Below are positions 1 to 8,069 of a DNA stretch of 8,069 bases, piece by piece (position 1 is the stretch's first letter; the number at the start of each line of letters is the position of its first letter). Source of the stretch: an uncultured Amylibacter sp. (GTDB lineage Bacteria > Pseudomonadota > Alphaproteobacteria > Rhodobacterales > Rhodobacteraceae); assembly GCA_938001995.1 (NCBI GenBank), contig CALLAV010000052.1, positions 1 through 8,069 of the forward strand, given 5' to 3'. A model generated the notes under the pieces. It was not told where the DNA came from. It searched no databases and saw nothing but the letters and a program-made list of their open reading frames with translations. Made by a program: the position numbers and the translations under genes.

Positions 1-2143
<2,143 letters not shown>

Positions 2144-2184
2144 TTATGGGTGATCTCAGGTTTGGTCTAGGGACATAGGCACAC

Positions 2185-2211
2185 AAAAAGAAACCTCCGA
2201 GTGATCGGAGG
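2185..2211 (-). terminator. Intrinsic terminator after ctrA
   Basis: CCTCCGA at 2194-2200 and TCGGAGG at 2205-2211 form a perfect GC-rich 7-bp stem with a 4-base loop. Read on the minus strand, the stem is followed by TTTCTTTTT (complement of 2185-2193). It begins 40 bases past the ctrA stop codon and about 75 bases before the ligA start. It should therefore end the ctrA transcript and separate ctrA from ligA. Confidence 0.85.
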
Positions 2212-2251
2212 CTCTTTAGGATTGGAGGGAGTGGTAATTCGTAAGGTAAAG

Positions 2252-2965
2252 CTACGCAGAGGCCGCGATTGGTTCGTCGTCCACCGAAGCCACTGGATCG
2301 CGCAGAACATAACCCCTGCCCCAAACGGTTTCGATGTAGTTTTCGCCGCCCGTCGCTTCGGCAAGTTTTTTGCGCAGTTTGCAGATGAAAACGTCGATGA
2401 TTTTCAATTCGGGTTCGTCCATGCCGCCATAAAGATGGTTAAGGAACATCTCTTTGGTCAGCGTCGTGCCTTTGCGCAGGGATAGAAGTTCGAGCATCTG
2501 ATACTCTTTGCCGGTGAGGTGAACCGTGTCACCCGCAACCTCGACCGTTTTGGCGTCAAGGTTCACGCAGATTCGACCTGTTTCAATCACTGATTGTGCG
2601 TGCCCTTTGGATCGGCGCACAATTGCGTGGATGCGGGCAACCAATTCTTCGCGGTGAAACGGCTTTGTTAAATAATCATCCGCGCCAAAACCGAATCCCT
2701 TAACCTTTTCGGCGGCGTCGTCATTACCTGACAGAATCAGGATCGGCGTTTGCACTTTGGCCACGCGCAATTGGCGTAGAACTTCGTGCCCTGTGATGTC
2801 TGGAAGGTTCAAATCAAGCAAGATTAGATCGTAATCATAAAGCTTTGCCAGATCGATACCTTCTTCGCCAAGATCCGTGGCGTAGACGTTCAGGTTGGCA
2901 TTGGCCAACATAAATTCGATGCTTCGGGAAGTCGTTGGGTCATCTTCAACCAATAATACGCGCAT
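2252..2965 (-). CDS. ctrA: Cell-cycle response regulator CtrA
   Basis: CtrA is an OmpR-family DNA-binding response regulator. In alphaproteobacteria it is phosphorylated through the CckA-ChpT relay; in Rhodobacterales it controls motility, gene-transfer-agent and related genes. The 237-residue product is full length. The receiver domain (about 1-115) starts [20 protein letters not shown], with acidic pocket D8/D9, phospho-acceptor Asp51 ([10 protein letters not shown]), switch Ser79 (ILILSGNDD) and Lys101 ([11 protein letters not shown]). The winged-helix domain (about 125-225) contains [18 protein letters not shown] and the recognition region [11 protein letters not shown], ending in the wing [11 protein letters not shown] short Ala/acidic tail follows. 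Possible ribosome binding sites are AAGGA (2977-2981) or the closer GGAT (2971-2974). The upstream region carries a candidate CtrA box and many TTAA half-sites, suggesting autoregulation. The gene lies between sciP and ligA on the same strand. Confidence 0.97.
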   Translation of the reverse strand: MRVLLVEDDPTTSRSIEFMLANANLNVYATDLGEEGIDLAKLYDYDLILLDLNLPDITGHEVLRQLRVAKVQTPILILSGNDDAAEKVKGFGFGADDYLTKPFHREELVARIHAIVRRSKGHAQSVIETGRICVNLDAKTVEVAGDTVHLTGKEYQMLELLSLRKGTTLTKEMFLNHLYGGMDEPELKIIDVFICKLRKKLAEATGGENYIETVWGRGYVLRDPVASVDDEPIAASA

Positions 2966-3014
2966 TTTTCATCCAATCCTTGGTGTTACTGTTAACGCAG
3001 TGTCACACCAGATG

Positions 3015-3030
3015 GTTAACCAGAGGTTAC
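3015..3030 (-). promoter_or_regulatory. Candidate CtrA-binding box upstream of ctrA
   Basis: Read on the minus strand, this is GTAA-N7-TTAAC, one base away from the established CtrA consensus TTAA-N7-TTAAC. It is 50-65 bases upstream of the ctrA start codon, in the direction of ctrA transcription. Four further TTAA tetramers lie within 70 bases (starting at 2992, 3036, 3043 and 3057), but none is paired with exact 7-base spacing. CtrA autoregulation is known in Caulobacter; the site here is inferred from sequence only. Confidence 0.5.
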
Positions 3031-3107
3031 GGTTCTTAACTTTTAACAACACTACCTTAAGTAGTCTAGTGATTGGCGTAAATATTGCGGATGGCGCATT
3101 TGGCCGA

Positions 3108-3386
3108 CTACGGTTGGCGATACTTTTGCAGTGCCGTCACGCGCAAGGCCGCTGGCCCATGCGCCCGAACGGCTGAAATCCATTCGCTCAGTTCATCAGT
3201 CGTGAGGTCATAAGTGTCACAGGCTTCTTTGTCGGTGATCAAACCGCCAACGACAGCGGCGACCACCTTTGCCTTGCGTCGCGCAACCCAGCGTGACGTG
3301 TTTTTGGGAGGCAGATCTGATCTGCTGAGTGTCGAGCCATCTGGTAGCGTTACAAAAACGGGGCCCATTTCCTTGCGGATATACAT
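3108..3386 (-). CDS. sciP: SciP, DUF1153 small CtrA inhibitor
   Basis: This 92-residue helix-turn-helix protein belongs to the DUF1153 family. Its Caulobacter member SciP binds CtrA and represses CtrA-dependent transcription. The family signature is clear: a short N-terminal segment GPVFVTLPDGSTLSRSDLPP (8-27), then RWVARRKAKVVAAVVGGLI (32-50), a helix-turn-helix (KEACDTYDLTTDELSEW, 53-69), and the family-typical end LRVTALQKYRQP. The ATG at 3384-3386 has AAAGG placed upstream on the minus strand (CAAAGGTACGTC before the ATG). The stop is 142 bases upstream of the ctrA start, so sciP and ctrA may be co-transcribed or ctrA may use its own promoter in that gap. The adjacency places activator and antagonist side by side. 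Family assignment is firm; the inhibitory role is transferred from Caulobacter. Confidence 0.92.
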   Translation of the reverse strand: MYIRKEMGPVFVTLPDGSTLSRSDLPPKNTSRWVARRKAKVVAAVVGGLITDKEACDTYDLTTDELSEWISAVRAHGPAALRVTALQKYRQP

Positions 3387-3459
3387 GACGTACCTTTGCG
3401 GTTTGTTTTGAGCGGTTCAATTTTACCCAGAAGCGCAATTCCCTGCCTGCGGCCAAGGT

Positions 3460-3480
3460 CACAACGGGATGTGCGTTGTG
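3460..3480 (-). promoter_or_regulatory. Perfect 7-bp inverted repeat in the sciP leader
   Basis: CACAACG (3460-3466) and CGTTGTG (3474-3480) are perfect reverse complements around a 7-base loop. The repeat is about 75-95 bases upstream of the sciP start and just downstream of a candidate sciP promoter. It could therefore be a hairpin at the very 5' end of the sciP mRNA or a dimeric repressor operator. No T-tract follows on either strand, so it is not a terminator. Confidence 0.4.
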
Positions 3481-3491
3481 GGTTGCTTCAA

Positions 3492-3520
3492 ATAAATGTC
3501 GAAACGCTTTATTCGGTCAA
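3492..3520 (-). promoter_or_regulatory. Possible sigma-70-type promoter for sciP
   Basis: On the minus strand, TTGACC (3515-3520) is separated by 17 bases from ATTTAT (3492-3497). The -35 element is good and the -10 poor. It would start transcription near 3485, about 100 bases before the sciP start codon. It is a weak call supported mainly by position in the divergent intergenic region. Confidence 0.3.
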
Positions 3521-3558
3521 AATCTGCTCAAACTCCTAACAATGGGTGAAGCCTGCTC

Positions 3559-3586
3559 TTGAGAACATGTAAGGTTTTACTATATT
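3559..3586 (+). promoter_or_regulatory. Candidate promoter for mnmA
   Basis: TTGAGA (3559-3564) and TATATT (3581-3586) are spaced by 16 bases. Each is close to the vegetative -35 and -10 consensus. The predicted start near 3593 would give a leader of about 40 bases to the mnmA ATG. No strong Shine-Dalgarno sequence precedes that ATG. Confidence 0.5.
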
Positions 3587-3632
3587 CCGTCACAAAACCG
3601 ATGTATCGGCCCCCTACTGAATCGATGACCCC

Positions 3633-4778
3633 ATGCCACTGGATGCCCCAAAACCAGCCCTGAACTCTATGGGCTTTGCCAAAGACCCAAAGGACACACG
3701 TGTTTTGGTCGCCATGTCTGGCGGCGTCGACAGTTCTGTGGTTGCTGCTCAATTGGCCTCCGAGGGCTATGACGTCGTTGGAATCACGTTACAACTTTAT
3801 GATCATGGTGCGGCACTCGCTAAAAAAGGGGCATGTTGTGCGGGGCGTGATATCCACGATGCTCGCCGTGTGGCCGAGGAAATGGGCTTTCCCCATTACG
3901 TTTTGGACTATGAAAACAAGTTCAAAGAGAGCGTGATCGACGAGTTCGCTGACAGCTATTTGGCAGGTGCGACGCCTGTTCCGTGTATTCGCTGCAATGA
4001 ACGGGTGAAGTTTCGCGATCTTTTGGAAACCGCCAAAGATTTGGATGCGGATTGTATGGCGACGGGTCACTACATTCAGCGGTTCATGGGTGATGAAAAG
4101 GCGGAACTGCATAAAGCGGCGGATGGGGATCGGGATCAAAGCTATTTCCTGTTTTCCACCAAGCAAGAGCAGTTGGATTACCTGCGCTTTCCGCTTGGGC
4201 ATCTGAAATCAAAGGATGAAACCCGTGCGCTGGCCAAAAAGTTCGGCCTGCCTGTGGCGGATAAGCCTGACAGTCAAGACATTTGTTTCGTGCCAAACGG
4301 ATCTTATGCGGCCGTTATCGAAAAGCTGCGTCCAGGCGCTGCGGACCCTGGCGAAATTGTGCACATGGACGGTGAAGTGCTGGGCGAACATAAAGGTGTG
4401 ATCCATTACACCATCGGTCAGCGGCGTGGGCTGGGCATTGGTGGGCGCGAACCGCTGTATGTGATCAAGTTGGACGTGGACAAGAAACACGTAATTGTTG
4501 GACCGAAAGAGGCCCTAGCAACCCGAACAGTTCCCGTGCGCGAGATTAACTGGCTTGGAGATGAGCCGTTTGAAAGCCGCGAAGAATGGCATGTCTCTGT
4601 GCGTGTGCGATCCACCCGCGCGCCAAAGGAGGCGATTGTGCGGCCTTTGTCAGCCACAGAAGCCGAGGTGGAATTGCTGTCCCCGGAAGAAGGCGTCGCC
4701 CCTGGCCAAGCCTGTGTGTTTTACGAAACCGAAGGCACACGCATTTGGGGCGGTGGCTGGATCTGGCGCGGGTATTAA
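3633..4778 (+). CDS. mnmA: tRNA-specific 2-thiouridylase MnmA (TrmU)
   Basis: MnmA adenylates U34 of the tRNAs for Lys, Glu and Gln and replaces its 2-oxygen with sulfur, forming the s2U part of the modified wobble base. The 381-residue product is full length for alphaproteobacteria, where a short N-terminal extension before the ATP loop is usual. The PP-loop SGGVDSS is at 29-35. [14 protein letters not shown] (114-127) holds the first catalytic Cys, most likely C121, which precedes Asn as in other MnmA proteins. DQSYFLF is at 168-174, and SQDICFV (214-220) contributes the second catalytic Cys, C218. The central domain continues with [17 protein letters not shown], and the C-terminal beta-barrel ends [11 protein letters not shown]. 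The start at 3633 is preferred because it preserves the N-terminal [17 protein letters not shown] extension typical of relatives; an internal Met13 is the alternative. It is transcribed divergently from sciP and stands as a single gene. Confidence 0.97.
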   Translation: MPLDAPKPALNSMGFAKDPKDTRVLVAMSGGVDSSVVAAQLASEGYDVVGITLQLYDHGAALAKKGACCAGRDIHDARRVAEEMGFPHYVLDYENKFKESVIDEFADSYLAGATPVPCIRCNERVKFRDLLETAKDLDADCMATGHYIQRFMGDEKAELHKAADGDRDQSYFLFSTKQEQLDYLRFPLGHLKSKDETRALAKKFGLPVADKPDSQDICFVPNGSYAAVIEKLRPGAADPGEIVHMDGEVLGEHKGVIHYTIGQRRGLGIGGREPLYVIKLDVDKKHVIVGPKEALATRTVPVREINWLGDEPFESREEWHVSVRVRSTRAPKEAIVRPLSATEAEVELLSPEEGVAPGQACVFYETEGTRIWGGGWIWRGY

Positions 4779-4780
4779 CG

Positions 4781-4799
4781 ACACTTTTTGTAGTGTTTT
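4781..4799 (+). terminator. Weak hairpin terminator candidate after mnmA
   Basis: ACACT (4781-4785) pairs with AGTGT (4792-4796) around a 6-base T-rich loop, followed by TTT (4797-4799). It starts 3 bases past the mnmA stop codon. The stem is short and AT-rich and the U-tract brief, so termination would be inefficient. Confidence 0.35.
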
Positions 4800-4881
4800 A
4801 CTGACTTTTCTAGATAGCATTTGGATAATATTCATAACGCAAGTTCATATTAAGAGCTTACGTTTTGGGGCTATCCCATTC

Positions 4882-4907
4882 CAATTGTGTTCGAATGAAC
4901 AAAATTG
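4882..4907. repeat. 11-bp imperfect inverted repeat upstream of the Hint gene
   Basis: The arms CAATTGTGTTC (4882-4892) and GAACAAAATTG (4897-4907) are reverse complements except for one pair (4887 against 4902). They are separated by the 4-base loop GAAT. The repeat sits in the 246-base AT-rich gap between mnmA and the Hint-domain gene, about 118 bases before the latter's start. There is no following T-run on either strand, so an operator for a dimeric regulator or an RNA hairpin is more likely than a terminator. Nothing else definite was seen in this gap. Confidence 0.5.
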
Positions 4908-5024
4908 CCCCGAAAAAACACAAAAACGCACCAATTCAAGCCTTTGGTTATCACAACAAGCACCCATGTGCTGACTGTAAAACCGCTGGCTTTAAAAGGC
5001 TGGCCGAAGCAGTAGGGCAAATCA

Positions 5025-5936
5025 ATGGCTATCGTAAACGACCAAACGTATGCAGACAATTTTGATCCAGGGGCGAACCCGACTTTACCGTTCAATGCAA
5101 CGGTGATTGCTTTAGAACTTAATGATGTGGACGACAACGGCGTCATTGATGCGAACGGGGATATCGTAAACGGCAGCCCTGTTACGGCTGTTTACGTCGG
5201 CGACGTCATTACGATCGATGGTGTCGATATCACTGGCGCAACCATTTATACGCAAGATGGTGGACGCTATTTTACGCCCACTGATGATTCAGTGCTGCAA
5301 GACGGTATTATTACCAATGTAACCTTTGTGCCGGACTCAACCCAGTTAACTTTGCCAGATTTGGGCCCAGCATGCCTGACCGATGGCACGCTTGTTGAAA
5401 CGCAAAACGGTTTGATTCCTGTCGAAGAATTGGCAGTGGGTGACCTTATTCGAACCAAGGACAATGGATTTCAGCCGCTGCAATGGATTGGATCACGCAC
5501 AGTAGATGCTCGCGGCGATTTTGCACCGATTTGCCTGAGTAGAGGCAGCTTTGGAAATGATCGTGATTTGCTCGTGTCACCGGAACACCGCATGTTAATT
5601 GACGGTTGGAAATGCGAATTGTTGTTCGGGGAACCTGAAGTGCTCTGTGCGGCAAAACATTTGGTAGGCAATTTTGACGATGTGTATCGCAGCCCGCGTG
5701 AAACGGTCACCTACTTTCATTTGATGTTCGATGAACACGAAATCATCTTTGCCGAAGGCGCGGCCACCGAAAGCTTTTTCATGGGGGATGAGGTTTTGAA
5801 AACCGACCGTGAGACGTTTTTGGAATTGTTGTCCCTGTTTCCAGAGCGTGCAGACAAGGCAATCCTAAACGCAATTGCCCCTGCGCGAATGTTTCTGAAA
5901 CGACACGAGGCAATGGCCTTGCAGACCATGGCCTGA
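5025..5936 (+). CDS. Hint-domain (Hedgehog/intein-type) protein
   Basis: The 303-residue product has a C-terminal Hint domain of the type common in Rhodobacterales. These domains resemble intein and Hedgehog autoprocessing modules, which cleave the bond before a catalytic Cys. The Hint region starts at PACLTDGTLVETQNGLIPVEEL, with candidate nucleophile Cys117. It continues through GDLIRTKDNGFQPLQWIGSR (139-158), the block-B-like LVSPEHRML (His188), and TYFHLMFDEHEIIFAEGA (229-246, His238), ending near 255. The N-terminal 116 residues are acidic and beta-rich. They hold DVDDNGVIDANGD (34-46), which looks like a calcium loop of the EF-hand or dockerin type but is only partly canonical. There is no Sec signal peptide, membrane segment or RTX nonapeptide run, so any export would be by a signal-less route. 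AGTAGGG upstream of the ATG at 5025 is a weak ribosome binding site. The processing substrate and function are unknown. Confidence 0.85.
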   Translation: MAIVNDQTYADNFDPGANPTLPFNATVIALELNDVDDNGVIDANGDIVNGSPVTAVYVGDVITIDGVDITGATIYTQDGGRYFTPTDDSVLQDGIITNVTFVPDSTQLTLPDLGPACLTDGTLVETQNGLIPVEELAVGDLIRTKDNGFQPLQWIGSRTVDARGDFAPICLSRGSFGNDRDLLVSPEHRMLIDGWKCELLFGEPEVLCAAKHLVGNFDDVYRSPRETVTYFHLMFDEHEIIFAEGAATESFFMGDEVLKTDRETFLELLSLFPERADKAILNAIAPARMFLKRHEAMALQTMA

Positions 5937-5978
5937 CACCAATCAGGCTGCGTTCATGTGGGCGTAAACACGTTACAT

Positions 5979-6007
5979 TTGAAAGCCAGCAATTTGCCTG
6001 CCATAAT
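5979..6007 (+). promoter_or_regulatory. Sigma-70-type promoter for the secreted-protein gene
   Basis: TTGAAA (5979-5984) and CATAAT (6002-6007) are separated by 17 bases; each matches the vegetative consensus in five of six positions. Transcription would begin near 6014. That lies inside the longest reading frame starting at GTG 6010, which argues for the ATG at 6043 as the true start. Confidence 0.6.
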
Positions 6008-6042
6008 AAGTGCATTCAAAAGCAACTTGTTTCGGAGTCATT

Positions 6043-6585
6043 ATGTTTGGTCGGATTGTAACCTGTACCGTTTTAAGCGTCTTCATGGCGCTTCCTGCGC
6101 AAATGTCTGTGGCAGAAAGCCATAAGGAAACCATCGACAGCGGCACATCCGCCTATCGGTTGGTCCGCTACACGCGCCCAGACAACGCCTTTACCTGCAT
6201 CGCTATGATCTGTGATCGACGCAATTCGCAACGCTGTGATGTGGATGACGGGTTGTTTTCGATTTCCAAACGCACAGAAGAGCCGGATGTTTACATCAGC
6301 TATTACCCAGCCGAACGCGAAGCCAGCCGCAAACTGCGCACCAGCATTCGCATCGGCACGTTTGAGCGACGTTCTTTCTTGCCCATTCAGGATTACCCAG
6401 ACACATGGATTGTCCCGAGCATCAACAAAAACGAAGACATGATGTACGAATTGCAACGGGCCGCCCGCAGCGGCTCCGTTGAGATAGTAGTTAAAACGGA
6501 AACCTTCCCAGAAAAATTCATCCGCATGCGCGATCTAGACGGCATGAAACGCGATGTCTCGCGACTGTGCCCTTACGCGGGATAG
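6043..6585 (+). CDS. Small secreted four-cysteine protein, function unknown
   Basis: The protein has 180 residues from the ATG at 6043. That start is chosen over GTG 6010 for three reasons: GGAG sits 6 bases upstream, a promoter overlaps the GTG position, and a classic Sec signal peptide begins exactly there (MFGRIVTCTVLSVFMALPAQ, likely cut after S-V-A at residue 24). The mature protein should be periplasmic or secreted. It contains four cysteines, C52, C57 and C65 in the cluster FTCIAMICDRRNSQRCD, and C176 near the end (RLCPYAG), so two disulfides are possible. The central part is rich in Arg and Tyr. The arrangement of a Cys cluster, a beta-rich middle and a C-terminal helix faintly recalls IalB-type periplasmic proteins, but no family signature is convincing. 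It ends 42 bases before the next gene on the same strand and may be co-transcribed with it. Confidence 0.75.
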   Translation: MFGRIVTCTVLSVFMALPAQMSVAESHKETIDSGTSAYRLVRYTRPDNAFTCIAMICDRRNSQRCDVDDGLFSISKRTEEPDVYISYYPAEREASRKLRTSIRIGTFERRSFLPIQDYPDTWIVPSINKNEDMMYELQRAARSGSVEIVVKTETFPEKFIRMRDLDGMKRDVSRLCPYAG

Positions 6586-6627
6586 ACGTGACACCAACAA
6601 TGGACATAAACCACGTAAGCTACTCCC

Positions 6628-7884
6628 ATGCGAAATAAGAAAACGCTGCTAGGCTTTTCGGCACTGGTCATCGCACTTGGAGCCTTTTTCGCTGCGGCCA
6701 GTGATATCGCTTCTTTTTGGGAAACCTATGTTGTTGGACTATTCGACGATTCCACACGCATCGAAGTAGTGTTTGAAGGGAATGCATCGCAAAACCTGAT
6801 TGTCGCCTTACAAGACTCAGATGAATCCAGCCGAATAATTGAGACAGTGTCTTTAGGTTCAGGCGAAAAGCACAGCTTTTCGACTTCGAACCGCACGTCT
6901 TATCGGCTCATTTGGCAAGGCCAAGGAATTAAGCCTGCGATCGCAGAGAATATTTTAAGCGCACGTGGCATTCAAACAATTGCGATGAAGGCAGTTCCAG
7001 CTCCGAATGTCGAAGAATATCAATCGTTTATTCAAGTTGAAATTGGCCCCAATCGTCAAATATTTGAAAGAACACAGAGCGCCAATGCCAACCAACTTAT
7101 TGCTGCGGCTCGAACAGAACTAAATGGTACTTTCTTTGAAAACGCATCCGCTGTGTCGCGTGCGAATTCCGTTGTTGGTTTGTTGGAATACGGAAATTTG
7201 CAATGTGAACGCACTGTCGTCGTCAGTAAATTTGGGGCCAGCTTTGGCTGCTTAGCGTTGCCTTTGTGGTCTATCGGAAACCGCCTTCCGCAAAGTGGCG
7301 AAAATCCTTGGCCAGTGCTTCTAGATACGCTTTATCAGAAGGCTGATCTTGATATGGCAGTGCGTGTTCTGAACCGTCGGCAGATGGACTTTGTAAATAA
7401 AAGCGCCGTTATTGACGAAAATTATCTACGTATTGTGAAAGACTTAGCAAACACGCAAGACGTGTGGGTGGCCCATGACAAAATCGGTCTGGATTATTAT
7501 GCCAATTCTCTTTTGCTTGCTCGCGAAAAAGGATTCACCAGTGAGCGCGCAGTCCTCGCTGTTTATCTTAGCTCAATACAACATGGACCAAGCCTGACAA
7601 GACGCTTACTTCGCGACTTTATCCCGAGCGACATCACAGCATATTCAGACTTGGGTGAAGCAGAAAAACTTAATCTTTTTGTCGATCATTTGAACACGGC
7701 AACAAAGAAACAGTTTCCTGCGTTTCCTTCTGCTTATTGGGATGTGCGTGCATCGCTTGTCAAAACCGGAACATTGGAACGCCGTGGAGTTGTGTATGAC
7801 CTAGACGCGATTGGCATCACACTTGGTGCACAAAAAAGCGATATGGCCAAAATAGATGTGCGTTCGGGTGCGGTTGAAAACTAA
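6628..7884 (+). CDS. Membrane-anchored protein, possible GH46-like (lysozyme-fold) hydrolase
   Basis: The 418-residue product begins with a short basic stretch and a hydrophobic segment (TLLGFSALVIALGAFFAAAS, 6-25), best read as an uncleaved anchor placing the rest in the periplasm. Residues about 40-140 look like a beta-rich domain (TRIEVVFEGNASQNLIVALQ and following). The C-terminal half shows a pattern resembling chitosanase family GH46. An acidic residue lies in VVGLLEYGN (E187, compare FETG), followed by SKFGASFGCLALPLW (200-214), then VWVAHDKIGLDYYANSLLLA (279-298) and AVYLSSIQHGPSL (311-323), where IQHG is a recurrent GH46 motif. Two cysteines, C193 and C208, could pair. These similarities are from memory of family motifs, so catalytic activity is uncertain. 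The gene looks AT-richer than ligA or mnmA, compatible with accessory status. No strong ribosome binding site precedes the ATG. Confidence 0.6.
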   Translation: MRNKKTLLGFSALVIALGAFFAAASDIASFWETYVVGLFDDSTRIEVVFEGNASQNLIVALQDSDESSRIIETVSLGSGEKHSFSTSNRTSYRLIWQGQGIKPAIAENILSARGIQTIAMKAVPAPNVEEYQSFIQVEIGPNRQIFERTQSANANQLIAAARTELNGTFFENASAVSRANSVVGLLEYGNLQCERTVVVSKFGASFGCLALPLWSIGNRLPQSGENPWPVLLDTLYQKADLDMAVRVLNRRQMDFVNKSAVIDENYLRIVKDLANTQDVWVAHDKIGLDYYANSLLLAREKGFTSERAVLAVYLSSIQHGPSLTRRLLRDFIPSDITAYSDLGEAEKLNLFVDHLNTATKKQFPAFPSAYWDVRASLVKTGTLERRGVVYDLDAIGITLGAQKSDMAKIDVRSGAVEN

Positions 7885-7926
7885 AGCGACACTCGAACGC
7901 AAAATCCTATGGTAACCCAGATATCC

Positions 7927-8069
7927 CTACCCAAACGCGTCCGGTTCTGATGCCTTGCGCTCTGCGATATAGGCCTTGAGGGCTTCGTCCACGGCGGGGT
8001 CAATGGCAGGTTGGGTGTATTCGGACAACATGCGCTGCACTTTGTCATTCGCGAGTTGCATCGTGTCTT
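7927..8069 (-). CDS. MttB-family trimethylamine/betaine methyltransferase, C-terminal fragment
   Basis: Only the last 46 codons and the TAG stop (complement of 7927-7929) are inside the window; the rest lies beyond the right edge. The visible end reads LANDKVQRMLSEYTQP, then AIDPAVDEALKAYIAERK and PDAFG. This matches the usual C-terminus of Rhodobacterales MttB-family proteins, which move a methyl group from trimethylamine or glycine betaine to a corrinoid protein. The catalytic barrel, and any pyrrolysine codon, cannot be seen. The gene converges with the preceding plus-strand gene, with only 42 bases between the stops and no clear terminator. Confidence 0.65.
   Translation of the reverse strand, partial: DTMQLANDKVQRMLSEYTQPAIDPAVDEALKAYIAERKASEPDAFG

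Noticed and set aside
2201..2485. Plus-strand open frame of 94 codons opposite ctrA
   Set aside because: It is antisense to the winged-helix region of CtrA and spans the terminator hairpin; no independent coding evidence.
3051..3065. ACTAC-CTTAA-GTAGT hairpin downstream of sciP
   Set aside because: The stem is only 5 bp and AT-rich, and no proper T-run follows on the minus strand. It also sits among the TTAA sites of the ctrA control region, so it is not supported as a terminator.
3789..4202. Minus-strand open frame of 137 codons inside mnmA
   Set aside because: It is antisense to conserved MnmA catalytic motifs and its translation has no domain features.
4980..5006. Repeated GCTGGC flanking TTTAAAAG before the Hint gene
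   Set aside because: It is a six-base direct repeat that could easily occur by chance; no symmetry or spacing suggests a known operator.
4865..5065. 66-codon plus-strand frame before the Hint gene
   Set aside because: It overlaps the Hint start in another frame, has no good ribosome binding site and resembles no known protein. The AT-rich upstream region explains it.

Overview
The window looks like a chromosomal segment of a marine alphaproteobacterium of the order Rhodobacterales (Roseobacter type). The evidence is the block of an NAD-dependent DNA ligase, the cell-cycle regulator CtrA and the DUF1153 protein SciP, plus an MnmA of alphaproteobacterial type. A stand-alone Hint-domain protein and an MttB-family C-terminus also fit this group. 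Taxonomy is inferred from recognised protein features, not from a search.

Left part (1-3386, all minus strand): transcription runs from sciP through ctrA to ligA. SciP is an inhibitor of CtrA-dependent transcription and CtrA is the essential response regulator. A degenerate CtrA box lies just upstream of ctrA, and a clear intrinsic terminator lies between ctrA and ligA. ligA is intact from its start through the adenylation, OB, zinc-finger and HhH domains. At the point where the BRCT domain should begin, the reading frame enters an unrelated Lys/Arg-rich, then Gly/Ala-rich tail and runs off the window edge. This is the most unusual feature here. It could be a real gene fusion or domain swap, a mobile-element or phage junction, or an assembly chimera.

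Middle (3387-4799): a 246-base divergent region separates sciP from mnmA. It holds candidate promoters in both directions and a perfect 7-bp inverted repeat in the sciP leader. mnmA (tRNA 2-thiouridylase) is complete and ends just before a weak hairpin.

Right part (4779-7926, plus strand): a less conserved block of three genes. They are a Hint-domain protein with no apparent signal peptide, a small secreted four-cysteine protein of unknown function whose start is re-assigned here, and a membrane-anchored protein whose C-terminal half faintly resembles GH46 chitosanase/lysozyme-like enzymes. The last two are 42 bases apart and may share a promoter. The window ends with the C-terminus of a convergent trimethylamine methyltransferase (MttB) family protein.

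No rRNA, tRNA, CRISPR array or complete insertion sequence was seen. No stretch over 300 bases lacks a gene.
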